The position numbers were made by a program, and so were the translations under genes. DNA of 64,000 bases, from NCBI GenBank assembly GCA_944326545.1, contig CALVEH010000002.1, positions 186,001 through 250,000 on the forward strand. Reading direction: 5' to 3'. Below, piece by piece: positions 1 to 8,802 of this stretch. Below the pieces are notes generated by a model. It saw only the letters and a program-made list of their open reading frames with translations, was not told the origin of the DNA and searched no databases. Every line of letters starts with the position of its first letter. The first letter of the stretch is position 1. Source of the DNA: Candidatus Gastranaerophilales bacterium (lineage in GTDB: Bacteria > Cyanobacteriota > Vampirovibrionia > Gastranaerophilales > Gastranaerophilaceae).

Positions 1-1
1 A

Positions 2-346
2 CAAGCTCATGAAATCAGAATGAAAGGTCATAAAGAAATGAAGCCTATATTTGATAAAATTAAGGCTAAAAAAGCAGAAATAAGACAAATTGCAGACAAT
101 CCAAAACTTTCTGAAGACCAAAAAACTAAAAAAATAGATGCATTGGAAATAGAAATATTAAAACTTAAACAACAAGCAAGAAAAGTAAGAATCCAAAACG
201 CAAAAGAATTTGAAGCTATTTTGACACCTGAACAAAAAGCTGAATTCAACAAAATGAAAGAAGAAGGCAGAAAAATGCACATGATGAAAAAGCGTAACGG
301 TCATAAAAAACCTGCCAAATTCCCTCAACAAGCTCCTCAAAAATAA
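2..346 (+). CDS. Spy/CpxP-like small helical protein, 5' end outside window
   Basis: The reading frame is open back to the window edge (codons before the Met at 20 read QAHEIR), so the gene probably starts upstream and this is its 3' part. The visible protein is highly charged and predicted helical. It contains an LTPEQKAEFNKM segment near residue 70, which resembles the LTxxQ repeat of Spy/CpxP/ZraP periplasmic chaperone-like proteins, and a basic, His-rich tail. Those family members sit in the periplasm and bind unfolded protein or metal. No signal peptide is visible because the N-terminus is missing, so assignment to this family is tentative. A clear terminator follows it. Confidence 0.6.
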   Translation, partial: QAHEIRMKGHKEMKPIFDKIKAKKAEIRQIADNPKLSEDQKTKKIDALEIEILKLKQQARKVRIQNAKEFEAILTPEQKAEFNKMKEEGRKMHMMKKRNGHKKPAKFPQQAPQK

Positions 347-387
347 AACATACAATACCCGAAAATAAACACTCATAATATTTTTCG

Positions 388-425
388 AGCCTTCCTTATT
401 GCAAAAAATAAAGAAGGCTTTTTTA
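388..425 (+). terminator. Intrinsic terminator after Spy-like gene
   Basis: The stem agccttc/gaaggct (arms near 388-394 and 413-419) is followed directly by a T run, 40 bases after the stop codon at 346. It closes the first transcription unit before the next gene. Confidence 0.8.
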
Positions 426-497
426 TAAAATTTTAATAAAATCACGTTGACATGGCTATTTTCAGCTAGATATAATTGTACTTGGAAGTGGAGGGAT

Positions 498-1178
498 ATG
501 AGAATATTTAGAGTTCTTTTAATAACTCTTTTTATGCTATTTGCAACAGGTTCTGTTATTGCAAAAGATTTTAATGTGCCTGAAAACGTAAAAATACAGC
601 AAGAAATAAACCAAACGGGTTTTAATCTTCTTAACTCCAGTAATTACCACAAAAGAATAACCTTTTATTTAGTACCTCAAAACAAAGTAAAAACTAAAAT
701 CAATAAAAGAACTAATCGTATATACGTCTATAAAGGGACTCTGACATACATAGAAGATCCAAACGAACTTGCAGCGTTGCTAAGCTTGGACATAGCCAAA
801 CTCATGGATTATAAAGCAGGATTTTTCAGACAATTTTCTATAAGTTTCTCACCACGTAAATACGAGATAAAAGCAGACAAAAAAGCTGTAGATTTAATGG
901 CTAAAGCGGGTTATAACCCTGTTGCACTTATAAATCTTATGAATAAAACAGCAGAAGAACCTAACTGGTTTGAGCATAATATTATGCACCACAAGGGCAA
1001 AGAAAGAGCAACGTACATTTATCAATATATTTACGAAAAATATCCCGTTTATATAGCCAATAACACATATCTAAAAGAATATGAATACCAAAACTTCCTA
1101 AGAGTAACTCCAAAAGCAAGAAAAAAAGTGCGTTTTATACAACAAGAACGAATAAAAATACAAGATTCAGAGAAATAG
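498..1178 (+). CDS. Secreted M48-like protein lacking the zinc-binding motif (pseudoprotease)
   Basis: The protein has 226 aa from the ATG at 498 and a signal peptide of about 23 residues ending near VIAKD. A GGAGGG lies just upstream, and this start gives exactly the length of its paralogue at 2057-2737. The two align throughout (RIYVYKG, ELAA, AGYNP-AL, YIYEKYP, YQNFL). Where the paralogue has HEIAH, this copy reads LDIAK (residues 97-101), so both zinc-binding His and the catalytic Glu are gone, while the downstream ExKAD is kept. M48 peptidases need HEXXH, so this copy should be catalytically dead. A binding or regulatory role is an inference. It is the first gene of an A-B-A-B array with 1181, 2057 and 2787. 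Confidence 0.75.
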   Translation: MRIFRVLLITLFMLFATGSVIAKDFNVPENVKIQQEINQTGFNLLNSSNYHKRITFYLVPQNKVKTKINKRTNRIYVYKGTLTYIEDPNELAALLSLDIAKLMDYKAGFFRQFSISFSPRKYEIKADKKAVDLMAKAGYNPVALINLMNKTAEEPNWFEHNIMHHKGKERATYIYQYIYEKYPVYIANNTYLKEYEYQNFLRVTPKARKKVRFIQQERIKIQDSEK

Positions 1179-1180
1179 AA

Positions 1181-2041
1181 ATGAAGATAATTAATAAAAT
1201 AATAAGCATATTTATTATTGCAATTTATGCAACAAACATAACAGGTCCGTTATGTTATGCTAAAGCACAGCCAACCAAAAAGACAGTACTCAAAGCTACA
1301 ATAAAAAAAGAAATTAAAAATGACCAACCCAAAACAAAATATGAGAGTGAAATCATAGAAGACGAGTTGGCAAAAGAAATAGAATCTCAGTCAGTACAAA
1401 AGATAAAATACAAAAAACTTGAAATAAAAGACGATGCAGTTGCAATTTTACCTGTGGACACAAAAGTACAAAAAAGAATATATAAAGAAGAAATTCTTGA
1501 TGACGAAAAAGTTGTAATTAGCAAATCAAATAAAAAATACAAACCTTCCGATTATGTAAAACAAGTAAAAACAGAAAACGGCTCCGAGGTTATTTTAAGA
1601 CCTGTAAAACGAATATCAACAAAAAGTAAAAGAATAAAAATAAAAAAAGATACAGGTGAAGAAGAATACAGAGTTCCATTCCCTTCAATAGGTGACAAAG
1701 TTGCGTTTAAAGTAGTTAAAGATGTCAAAAAAGACGGAAAAATAGTTATCCCCAAAGGGACAATTGTATATGCAAGTGTTGGAGAAGTTGCCCCAAGAGC
1801 AATGGGTGGAGCTCCTGCAGAAATGACTCTTGAAAATTTTGAAATGAAAGACAAAGACGGAAATATGATTTCTTTAGATGGAGAAATCGCAAGTAGCGGA
1901 TATTCCCTTTCCTTTTGGATTGGGCTCGCTGAACTTGCAACAACACCGTTTTTATTCGGCTTAGCAGTACCTTTACTAAGGGTATTGCCGGGAGGACAAG
2001 CCGTTGTATCTCCTAAAAAGAATTACGTAGTATATTACTAA
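1181..2041 (+). CDS. Secreted hypothetical protein, partner B1 of duplicated module
   Basis: The protein has 286 aa with a signal peptide (hydrophobic residues 6-27). A long Lys/Glu-rich, probably disordered segment (30-165) follows. The C-terminal domain carries IPKGTIVYASVGEV, a strand-rich stretch, and a hydrophobic Gly/Leu-rich region ending in a VSPKKNYVVYY tail. The same domain order and the LPAGTI-type motif recur in the gene at 2787, so the two are paralogues. The start lies 2 bases after the stop of the pseudoprotease, which points to one operon. The P-x-GT-I motif is reminiscent of VirB10/TrbI-type beta domains, but no assignment is made. Confidence 0.7.
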   Translation: MKIINKIISIFIIAIYATNITGPLCYAKAQPTKKTVLKATIKKEIKNDQPKTKYESEIIEDELAKEIESQSVQKIKYKKLEIKDDAVAILPVDTKVQKRIYKEEILDDEKVVISKSNKKYKPSDYVKQVKTENGSEVILRPVKRISTKSKRIKIKKDTGEEEYRVPFPSIGDKVAFKVVKDVKKDGKIVIPKGTIVYASVGEVAPRAMGGAPAEMTLENFEMKDKDGNMISLDGEIASSGYSLSFWIGLAELATTPFLFGLAVPLLRVLPGGQAVVSPKKNYVVYY

Positions 2042-2056
2042 AGCAACGAGGTTAAA

Positions 2057-2737
2057 ATGAAAAAGATAATTTTATTATTTATATCAATACTACTTTCGAC
2101 ATCATTCTGCTGCGCAGACGAGCCAAGATTAGACCAAGATGCTCCATATCAAAAAAAGCTTATGGAAATAGGGTTTAGAATTTTAAACGCCAATCGTGTA
2201 GATAAAAGAATGACGTTTTACTACAAAAACGACCAAGATGTTAATGCAAAAATCCTAAGTAGAACCAAGAAAATATACATATACAAAGGGCTAATCCCAT
2301 TCATAGATAATGACGACGAACTTGCAGCTATCATTGCACACGAAATAGCTCACGGCTTAGATTTGCACGAAGGACTAGCAAGAAGAACAGCAATGAAATT
2401 GAGACCTATTAAATATGAGCAAAAAGCTGATCGAGTTGCTGTAGATTTAATAGTAAATGCAGGTTACAACCCACTAGCATTAATTATTGTTTTAAACAAA
2501 ACAACGGGAGAACCTTGTTTTGCAAGCAGTCGTTCAAATGGAACAAAAAGACTTGCCAATATTTATGAATACATATACAAAAAATACCCTGCATATCTTG
2601 TGTACAATGACTACAAAAAAAATATTTATTACCAAAACTTTCTATTAACAACAAAAAGTGAGAGAGCAAAAATCAGACAAAAATATCAAGAAGAAAAGCT
2701 AAAGTCTGTTAGTAATAAAGAAATAAAAAGAAAATAG
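2057..2737 (+). CDS. Secreted M48-type zinc metalloprotease
   Basis: The protein has 226 aa with a signal peptide ending near CCADEP. HEIAH at residues 95-99 is the HEXXH zinc/catalytic motif, and E121 in EQKAD supplies the third ligand in the M48 ExxxD pattern. There is no further transmembrane helix, so it should act as a soluble periplasmic or secreted peptidase. GAGG lies about 8 bases before the ATG. It stands between the two B-type genes and is the intact paralogue of the pseudoprotease at 498-1178. The substrate is unknown, but the obligate-looking pairing with the B proteins suggests that they are partners or clients. Confidence 0.85.
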   Translation: MKKIILLFISILLSTSFCCADEPRLDQDAPYQKKLMEIGFRILNANRVDKRMTFYYKNDQDVNAKILSRTKKIYIYKGLIPFIDNDDELAAIIAHEIAHGLDLHEGLARRTAMKLRPIKYEQKADRVAVDLIVNAGYNPLALIIVLNKTTGEPCFASSRSNGTKRLANIYEYIYKKYPAYLVYNDYKKNIYYQNFLLTTKSERAKIRQKYQEEKLKSVSNKEIKRK

Positions 2738-2786
2738 CATTTGTTACATACGTGATTTTCTTTTTTACATAGGATAAACTTTTGTT

Positions 2787-3965
2787 ATGAAAAAGATACT
2801 TACATACATATTATTATCTGTTTTTATATTTGCTCATTCAGGTATAAACACGATTGTAAAGGCAGAACAAAAAGCTTCTACCAATAATACTCAAGTGCAA
2901 GACACAGCTACAGACGAGGTTTTTAAAGGTAGAGCTGAAGTTACAGACAAGCTCGAAGAAAAAAACAAAGAGCTGTTTACAGGAGAAATAGACCAACTTG
3001 AAGCAAAAGACGTAATAAAAATGACAGTTTCGCAAGTTTTAAGCTCAGGCTATACAGAAGAGGGCGACGAATTTTTTGCAGAAATTTCAAGCGAAGTTGA
3101 AGGTGAAAAAGGTGTAATTCTTCCTGCTGGAACAATTGCTCACGGAACAGTAAAAGAAATACAAGGTTCAAAACGTCTTGGCAGAGATGGATGGATAGAA
3201 GTAAATTTTGATTACCTGATAACACCCGATGGTAGAGAAATTCCAATTCAAGGAAATATGAGTACAAAACTTAATCCTGTTGTTGGAACATCAAAGGTAA
3301 TAGCAAAAAGTGCAGGGTACACAGCAGTAGGAGGCGTAGTAGGCGGATTTTTAGCCCTCAATATGTTTGGATTACCTGCAGCTATTGTAAGCCAAGGTTA
3401 CACGTTAGCAGGAGGTGCTGCAGTTGGCGGTGCTGTTGGTATGGGTATAGCTTTGTATAGAAAAGGCAAAGACGTTCTTATATCTCCTGGTGATGAAATA
3501 AGAGTAAAAATAACAAAGGCAGTTGATTTACCTGTTTTCAAAAAAGAAGCCTTAATGCAAGAAGAATTCGTCTGTGATGGGTTAAACATCAAAATAACAA
3601 ACATTGACTTTGGAGAAGACCCATTTGGAGAAATGAACACAATAACAGTTGCGATTGTTATCACAAACCTTACAGATAAATATTTTACGGGTTTTGATAT
3701 ATCAATGGTAAATGATTTAAATGCATCATTCTATCCTTCAGTCTTTGGTGATACTACTTTAATGTTTTCTAAAATAAAGCCCGGTGACAGATTATCAGGC
3801 AGAATTTCTTTTTCAGTAGACAACATAAAAAGAAAGCATTGGCTTGTAATATATGATAGAATGGAAAGAAAACCTATTGCTAAAATTTCTATAGATAATG
3901 CAAAAAGAGAATTAAAAGACAAAAAGAATGCATCAAAAAAGAAGAAAAAGAAAAAAGATGCATAA
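2787..3965 (+). CDS. Secreted hypothetical protein, partner B2 of duplicated module
   Basis: The protein has 392 aa with a signal peptide ending near IVKAEQK. Its central domain (about 65-170) carries VILPAGTIAHGTVKEI and aligns with the IPKGTIVYASV domain of the 1181 gene. A Gly/Ala-rich hydrophobic segment (about 170-225, glycine-zipper-like) is followed by an ISPGDEIRVKI strand, which matches the C-terminus of the 1181 protein. Residues 250-370 form an extra beta-rich domain absent from the shorter paralogue, and the tail is poly-Lys. It probably associates with the envelope. The function is unknown. Confidence 0.75.
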   Translation: MKKILTYILLSVFIFAHSGINTIVKAEQKASTNNTQVQDTATDEVFKGRAEVTDKLEEKNKELFTGEIDQLEAKDVIKMTVSQVLSSGYTEEGDEFFAEISSEVEGEKGVILPAGTIAHGTVKEIQGSKRLGRDGWIEVNFDYLITPDGREIPIQGNMSTKLNPVVGTSKVIAKSAGYTAVGGVVGGFLALNMFGLPAAIVSQGYTLAGGAAVGGAVGMGIALYRKGKDVLISPGDEIRVKITKAVDLPVFKKEALMQEEFVCDGLNIKITNIDFGEDPFGEMNTITVAIVITNLTDKYFTGFDISMVNDLNASFYPSVFGDTTLMFSKIKPGDRLSGRISFSVDNIKRKHWLVIYDRMERKPIAKISIDNAKRELKDKKNASKKKKKKKDA

Positions 3966-4016
3966 AAATTTAAAAAATGGGTATTATTATACTAAGGACT
4001 AAAAAAGGATAATAAG

Positions 4017-4664
4017 ATGAAACAAAAAAAAGCGTTTACTTTGGCAGAAATATTGATTACCCTGACAATCATCGGGGTAGTAGCAGCTTTAACAATTCCT
4101 TCATTAATGTTTAGTACAGACGAAAAACAGGCCGTTGTAGGGCTAAAAAAAGCAATGTCTGCATTAGATCAAGCTGTTGATATAGCAAGAACAGAGCCCA
4201 AATTTCAACCAAATCCAAAATGCTATGTTTTGGCAGAAAATGCGCCTGATCCAGATGATAGCAGTCAAACAGCACAATGTGAAGACCTCTTTTTATATTT
4301 AAAAAACGTAATGCAAGTTCAAAAATATTGTAAAGAAGACCCTATTGGTGGTGAGTGTATTGCAGAATACGCAGAAACAACCGGTTGCGAAGGTTGGAAT
4401 GATTTAGCAAAGAAAAAGGCATTTGTTACAACTGATGGCATAAGCTACTTCGAATATTCTGCAGCAGACGGAGCATCAATAATAGGGGTTGATGTTAATG
4501 GTTTAAGAGGTCCAAACAGATGGGGCTTTGACATCTTCTCTTTACAATTAACAGGAACACGAGGTTCTATGCAGACATATCAACCAGGCGGTTGTGAATA
4601 TGCAGAAGAAGGCGGCAAAACAGGTTCTGAATTACTTCAAGAAACAGATGAAGAAACTCCATAA
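4017..4664 (+). CDS. Type IV prepilin-like / pseudopilin protein
   Basis: The protein has 215 aa. It begins MKQKKAFTLAEILITLTIIG, the class III signal of type IV pilins and type II secretion pseudopilins: a short basic leader, cleavage before Phe, Glu at +5 and a hydrophobic helix. Residue -1 is Ala rather than the usual Gly. The globular part has several Cys (CYVL, QCEDL, YCKE, GCEGW, GGCEY) that could form disulfides. It is preceded by AAGGAT. No pilus assembly genes lie in the window, so its machinery must be elsewhere. Its last 28 bases overlap the convergent gene at 4637-5404. Confidence 0.85.
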   Translation: MKQKKAFTLAEILITLTIIGVVAALTIPSLMFSTDEKQAVVGLKKAMSALDQAVDIARTEPKFQPNPKCYVLAENAPDPDDSSQTAQCEDLFLYLKNVMQVQKYCKEDPIGGECIAEYAETTGCEGWNDLAKKKAFVTTDGISYFEYSAADGASIIGVDVNGLRGPNRWGFDIFSLQLTGTRGSMQTYQPGGCEYAEEGGKTGSELLQETDEETP

Positions 4665-5404
4665 CCAAACATTGCAAAATCATATTTAACAGGATCTGAC
4701 GGGTCAAGCTTTTTTAGCTGGCCCGTTAGTTCTATAACAGCAGTATAATCATTCTGTTTTCTAGACAATAAACCTAATTGACGAGAGATTTTTGCAACAT
4801 GAACATCTAAAGGAATAAGCAGCTCAGACTTTGGCATAAAGCCCCATATACCTAAATCTACAGAACTTTTTCTTACCATCCAACGCAAATACATATTTAA
4901 TCTTTTACAAGCACTCTTTTTAGAAGGATTTGGCAAAAGATGATAAAAACCTTTTGTAACAGGCAAAGTCACTTTTGAATAAAAATAGTCAACTACAACC
5001 TGCAACATACGACCAACATCTTTAGATTGCTCCCAACCGTAGGCAAATAAAGATTCTAAAGAACTGCCTTCATTGTATAAGTTTTTTAAAATTATAATAA
5101 TTTGCTTTAAATCAATCCCAACTGAAAACCGGTAATCAATATCATCAACTACAGTAGAATTTTCATCAAAATTAACAACAAATTCGTATGGTTTGTTTCC
5201 CATTCTTTCAAACAAAATTTTTAATTTAGAAATAAACGCCTCTCTTTTACCATATGCAAAAATAGAAGCAATAAAAGCAGCAATCTCTATATCTTCTTTT
5301 TTTGCATATCTATGAGGAAACTGAACAGGATCATCTCCTATAAAAGCAGGGACTTCATAAGTTTTAACCAAATCATCCAAATATTCTTTAATTGCAACAA
5401 CCAT
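4637..5404 (-). CDS. TIGR02757/DUF2400 family protein
   Basis: The protein has 255 aa. FPHRYAKKEDIEIAAFIAS followed by AYGKR near the N-terminus, LNMYLRWMVRK in the middle and PLDVHVAKISRQLGL near the C-terminus match the pattern I know for the TIGR02757 (DUF2400) family. The role of this family is not established. The C-terminal DVH and helical repeats resemble HhH-type DNA glycosylases, which is an inference only. The gene starts 3 bases after the tadA stop, so the two are co-transcribed, and its 3' end overlaps the convergent pilin gene by 28 bases. Confidence 0.8.
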   Translation of the reverse strand: MVVAIKEYLDDLVKTYEVPAFIGDDPVQFPHRYAKKEDIEIAAFIASIFAYGKREAFISKLKILFERMGNKPYEFVVNFDENSTVVDDIDYRFSVGIDLKQIIIILKNLYNEGSSLESLFAYGWEQSKDVGRMLQVVVDYFYSKVTLPVTKGFYHLLPNPSKKSACKRLNMYLRWMVRKSSVDLGIWGFMPKSELLIPLDVHVAKISRQLGLLSRKQNDYTAVIELTGQLKKLDPSDPVKYDFAMFGYGVSSSVS

Positions 5405-5407
5405 AAA

Positions 5408-5842
5408 TTACTTTCTCATGTTTTTAAAATAAGTACTCAAAAGCTCATCACATTCTTGTTCTAATATACCGCCTTTAAAAGACAACCCAGAACTACACTT
5501 TTTCACAAGCTCGGGCATAGTTGTAAATGCACCATATAAAGAATCAAAAGACCCAAAGTACAAATTATCTATTCGAGACTGCAATATCGCCCAAGCACAC
5601 ATAGGACAAGGCTCAAGTGTAACATACATATCACAACCGTTTAATCTCCAAGTACCTAACTTACTAGATGCTTCTTTTAAAACTAACATCTCGGCATGTG
5701 CCGTTACATCGTTATTTTTTTCTTTTTGATTATGCAAGCAAGAAATGACATCTCCATCCTTAACAATAACAGCACCAACAGGTATGTCATCACCTGACAA
5801 ACGTGCTATTTCCAAAGCTTTTTGCATAAATTTGACGTCCAT
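5408..5842 (-). CDS. tadA: tRNA-specific adenosine deaminase
   Basis: The protein has 144 aa and belongs to the cytidine/deoxycytidylate deaminase fold. HAE at 49-51 gives the zinc-binding His and proton-shuttling Glu, and PCPMC at 78-82 gives the two Cys ligands. SRIDNLYFGSFD and GAFTTM are TadA-like. The enzyme converts A34 to inosine in tRNA-Arg(ACG). The length is normal for the family. It is the first gene of a two-gene unit with the TIGR02757 gene, divergent from the sigma factor gene across a 236-base spacer. Confidence 0.93.
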   Translation of the reverse strand: MDVKFMQKALEIARLSGDDIPVGAVIVKDGDVISCLHNQKEKNNDVTAHAEMLVLKEASSKLGTWRLNGCDMYVTLEPCPMCAWAILQSRIDNLYFGSFDSLYGAFTTMPELVKKCSSGLSFKGGILEQECDELLSTYFKNMRK

Positions 5843-5920
5843 AACAGCAACATATTATTACAAAATATTACAAAAAATCATTTTTTTTTAATAAAAATTT
5901 AATATTTCTTAATAAAAGAC

Positions 5921-5949
5921 TTGCATTAATATATACTCGATGATATATT
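5921..5949 (+). promoter_or_regulatory. Predicted sigma-70 promoter of the sigma factor gene
   Basis: TTGCAT (5921-5926) and TATATT (5944-5949) are separated by 17 bases, and a TG dinucleotide at 5941-5942 gives an extended -10. The 5' leader would be about 120 bases, with a ribosome site (aggag, about 6067-6071) before the ATG at 6079. The leader includes a weak hairpin-forming stretch near 6007-6030. Confidence 0.5.
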
Positions 5950-6078
5950 AAGTATATACATAAGTTTTGTGTTTAGTTAGTAAGTCTATAAGCCAAACGA
6001 CAAGCGGCAGATATAGTTATCTTTGCTGTGTATTTTTAATGCAAAAATTAGGATATTTAATAAATTAGGAGTAAGTGT

Positions 6079-6999
6079 ATGTCTAAAAACTTCGTCTCAT
6101 CAAAAGCAGCCTCAACCAAACCAAATGAAAACAACATTATGCCTCAATCAGGTGATGAAACACTAAATCAATACATAAGAAAGATTTCATCTCAAAAAGT
6201 TCTTTCTGCAGAAGAAGAAAAAGAAACAGCAAAAATTGCAAAAGAAGGAAATGAACAAGAAGCATTAAAAGCAAAACAAAAACTTGTACAAGCAAACCTA
6301 AAACTTGTTGTTAATATTGCAAGAAAAACAGTACAAGTATCACATCTGCCAATGGTTGATTTAATACAAGAAGGCAATCTTGGTTTAATGGTAGCAGTAG
6401 AAAAATTTGATTACAAACTCGGATATCGTTTTTCCACTTATGCAGCTTGGTGGATAAAACAAGCAATTTTTAAAGCAATATCAGAACAATCACACTGTGT
6501 AAAAATCCCTGTTTATATACAAGAAACACTTTCTAAATTTTCAAAAATAAAAACATCACTTGAACAAAAATACAACACACAAGTTAAAACTGAGGATGTA
6601 GCAAAACAAATGAATATGTCAGCAGAAAAAATAGACGCATTCTTGGGTGCATATACAAAATCTATTTCAATGGATTCTGCATACGAATTAAATACAGGAA
6701 GCGAAGTTACACTCTCAGACATCATAGAAGACACAACAGTATCAGTTTACGGCAACGCTGAATACGAAAACCTTAAAAAAGATATAGAAACAGTTGTTTC
6801 TCAACTTAAAGAAAGAGAACAAGCCGTTGTCAGAATGAGATTCGGACTCAATGAGTTTGGCAAAAAAACACTTGAAGAAATAGGCAAACTCTATGGCGTA
6901 ACAAAAGAATGCATCCGCCAAACAGAAAACAGAGCAATTAAGAAGCTAAGAGAAATGACTGACACAAATGTGCTTCTTTCAGCTTATCTCACTGACTAA
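6079..6999 (+). CDS. RNA polymerase sigma-70 family factor (group 1/2 type)
   Basis: The protein has 306 aa. Region 1.2 (about 27-60) is followed by region 2 with [33 protein letters not shown] and [14 protein letters not shown], region 3 (about 165-225) and region 4 with [14 protein letters not shown] and the helix-turn-helix [19 protein letters not shown]. There is no region 1.1, and the region 2.4/3.0 junction ([14 protein letters not shown]) differs from the primary-sigma consensus DQARTIRIPVH. It is therefore either a short housekeeping sigma or a group 2 alternative sigma of the cyanobacterial SigB/C/D type. The upstream gene is divergent, so it is transcribed alone. Confidence 0.88.
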   Translation: MSKNFVSSKAASTKPNENNIMPQSGDETLNQYIRKISSQKVLSAEEEKETAKIAKEGNEQEALKAKQKLVQANLKLVVNIARKTVQVSHLPMVDLIQEGNLGLMVAVEKFDYKLGYRFSTYAAWWIKQAIFKAISEQSHCVKIPVYIQETLSKFSKIKTSLEQKYNTQVKTEDVAKQMNMSAEKIDAFLGAYTKSISMDSAYELNTGSEVTLSDIIEDTTVSVYGNAEYENLKKDIETVVSQLKEREQAVVRMRFGLNEFGKKTLEEIGKLYGVTKECIRQTENRAIKKLREMTDTNVLLSAYLTD

Positions 7000-7001
7000 T
7001 A

Positions 7002-7271
7002 TTAAGGACAAATGCTTTCCCAATCTATACCGTCATCATCGTCTTCGCCAGGTTCAGGAATTCTTTCTCCATCTTCTAACATTATTTGAAGCATAAGCTT
7101 TAACTGATTTTTATAATTAGCCAAAGCAATTTCCCTAGTTTTTGCACAATACGCAAAACTGGGGAATTCCTTTATTTCAATATAGTGATATGGATTGCCA
7201 TTAAAGTCCAGATCTGTGCCTTCAATTAAAGTCCAATCCAAATTTAAATAATACTCTAAATCTTTATCCAT
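7002..7271 (-). CDS. HicB-like fold protein, no HicA partner
   Basis: The protein has 89 aa. The order of a beta-rich start, EFPSFAYCAKTREIALANYKN and then MLEDGERIPEP resembles the HicB antitoxin core (…pGc…a…eAl.na.e.l….l.e.G..iP.P). The tail is acidic (EDDDDGIDWE). No HicA-type toxin gene lies next to it, and the domain also occurs outside toxin-antitoxin systems. Its start overlaps the end of the GerMN gene by 8 bases, so it is the last gene of the purD-infB run and is probably translationally coupled. Confidence 0.6.
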   Translation of the reverse strand: MDKDLEYYLNLDWTLIEGTDLDFNGNPYHYIEIKEFPSFAYCAKTREIALANYKNQLKLMLQIMLEDGERIPEPGEDDDDGIDWESICP

Positions 7272-7884
7272 CTAATGAATTCTCGCTTAACGGTTGTGAT
7301 ATCATTATGCCTTCGCCGCCCAACACTTCAGCTTGTTTTCCGTCTATGTACAAATAAATAGGCTTGTTGCTCGGGTTGTTAGCCAATGCTGTTTTAATAA
7401 CCTGTTTTAATCTACTATACAAACTATCTGCACCGCCACCTGTTTGAATATTTCCAGAAATATCAATTATAACTTTTTTATTTCCTTCTACGACACCTAA
7501 AATTTGTACATTTTTAGGGACTTCCGAATAAACACCAAGTTTCTTTTCATATTCAGATGGACCTAATACCAGTTGACTTAATGCAAATTTTAATTTTGAC
7601 TTTCCTGCCGGAACTTCTCTTTGAACTTTTTTGAAAACACCTGTATCATTCTTATCCATACCTAAGAAATATACAGTAACATAAGTCTTTGGAGCAGTTT
7701 TTTCTTTTGTTTTAGCTGCAGATTTTTTAACAGGTTCAGCTTTTTGAGGCGGTACAACTACCTGTTCTTCAGCAACCAACTTTTTTTCAACCTTTACGTG
7801 AGGCGTATCAAAAAAATTAGTTTTTACATAGAAAAACGCCAACACTGCAAGAGTTAATATTACTAATTTTGACCAGAATCCCAT
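7264..7884 (-). CDS. Membrane-anchored GerMN-domain protein
   Basis: The protein has 206 aa from the ATG at 7884, chosen because GGAG lies 9 bases upstream; an in-frame GTG at 7908 lacks a ribosome site. One N-terminal transmembrane helix (about 5-22) is followed by a Lys/Ala/Pro-rich linker. A C-terminal GerMN domain (about 70-200) carries TVYFLGMD, LVLGPSEYEKKLGVYSEVP, VIIDIS and PIYLYIDG. GerMN domains occur in spore germination and cell-wall proteins and are thought to bind ligand in the envelope. Here there is no sporulation context. It lies 33 bases after the DUF2993-like gene in the same operon. Confidence 0.82.
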   Translation of the reverse strand: MGFWSKLVILTLAVLAFFYVKTNFFDTPHVKVEKKLVAEEQVVVPPQKAEPVKKSAAKTKEKTAPKTYVTVYFLGMDKNDTGVFKKVQREVPAGKSKLKFALSQLVLGPSEYEKKLGVYSEVPKNVQILGVVEGNKKVIIDISGNIQTGGGADSLYSRLKQVIKTALANNPSNKPIYLYIDGKQAEVLGGEGIMISQPLSENSLDG

Positions 7885-7917
7885 TATATTCAGCTCCAAA
7901 TAATTCACTCATAAACT

Positions 7918-8790
7918 TTAATTATTATAATAGTTTTTTGGTACAATAACCAGCCCTTTTATAATAATTCTATCATTAATTATAGCAACATCCTTGAGTT
8001 TAATAATACTTTTAGAATTATTTAAAACATCAGCATTAAAAGCAAGAGGATTTAGCTTGTTTAGAATAGGAAGCAATCCATTTACATTAAAAGCTGAATG
8101 ACCGCTCATTGTTTCTATATCAGTAAACTCAATATTACCATCCTGAGCAATTATCCCCATTTTTATAGAAGCTTTTTTAGGTTCACGCATAGCTAAAGGA
8201 GCCATATATCTAACAGTAATAATAAGTTTGTTGTCTTTAATTTCTGCTTTCGGGTCAAAAACTTTCAATACAGAAACATTTCCAAAGTTCACATTCAAAG
8301 AATTTAACAACCTTGTATACTCAGGAGTATTCATCATTTTTTGCAAGTCATTTGAAGTAATTTCAGCTCTAAAACCAAGCAAAAAGTTTTCTGCCGTCAA
8401 AACTTCCCCGTTTTTATAAACAAAACGGTTATATCCGCACAAAGATTGACCACTAACATTAGACAAATACAATCCGTCAATAATAGCAGAATCAGAATGA
8501 GCATCTATGCTCTTAAATTTACCTTCAAGCATACTCATTGCACCAAAAGGAGTTATATCTACTTTAAAATTACCTGACAGAGCCTTATTCATTTGTCGTC
8601 TTACTTGAGATTCCAATGTTGTAGAAACAAGATAATTCATTCCAGAATATTTACTCAACGCAGCAGAAATAGGTCCGTTAACAACAGGCGTAGCAGGACA
8701 CATGCTCAAAGCTTCTGAAGTAGAAGATTCAGCAAACACAGGCATAGCTGATAATAATAGCAAAGTTAATATATATTTTATTTTATTCAT
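7918..8790 (-). CDS. Secreted DUF2993 (LmeA-like) protein
   Basis: The protein has 290 aa with a signal peptide ending near PVFAES. The body alternates short strands, with the pattern GKFKSIDAHSDSAIIDGLYLSNV followed later by LNVNFGNVSVLKVF and IIIKGLVIVPKN. This fits the DUF2993/LmeA family, whose members bind phospholipid in the envelope of Actinobacteria and are common in Cyanobacteria. The family call is by pattern and is not certain. It follows truB by 12 bases, so a secreted protein has joined the translation operon. Confidence 0.65.
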   Translation of the reverse strand: MNKIKYILTLLLLSAMPVFAESSTSEALSMCPATPVVNGPISAALSKYSGMNYLVSTTLESQVRRQMNKALSGNFKVDITPFGAMSMLEGKFKSIDAHSDSAIIDGLYLSNVSGQSLCGYNRFVYKNGEVLTAENFLLGFRAEITSNDLQKMMNTPEYTRLLNSLNVNFGNVSVLKVFDPKAEIKDNKLIITVRYMAPLAMREPKKASIKMGIIAQDGNIEFTDIETMSGHSAFNVNGLLPILNKLNPLAFNADVLNNSKSIIKLKDVAIINDRIIIKGLVIVPKNYYNN

Positions 8791-8802
8791 AAAATTCCCC
8801 TT

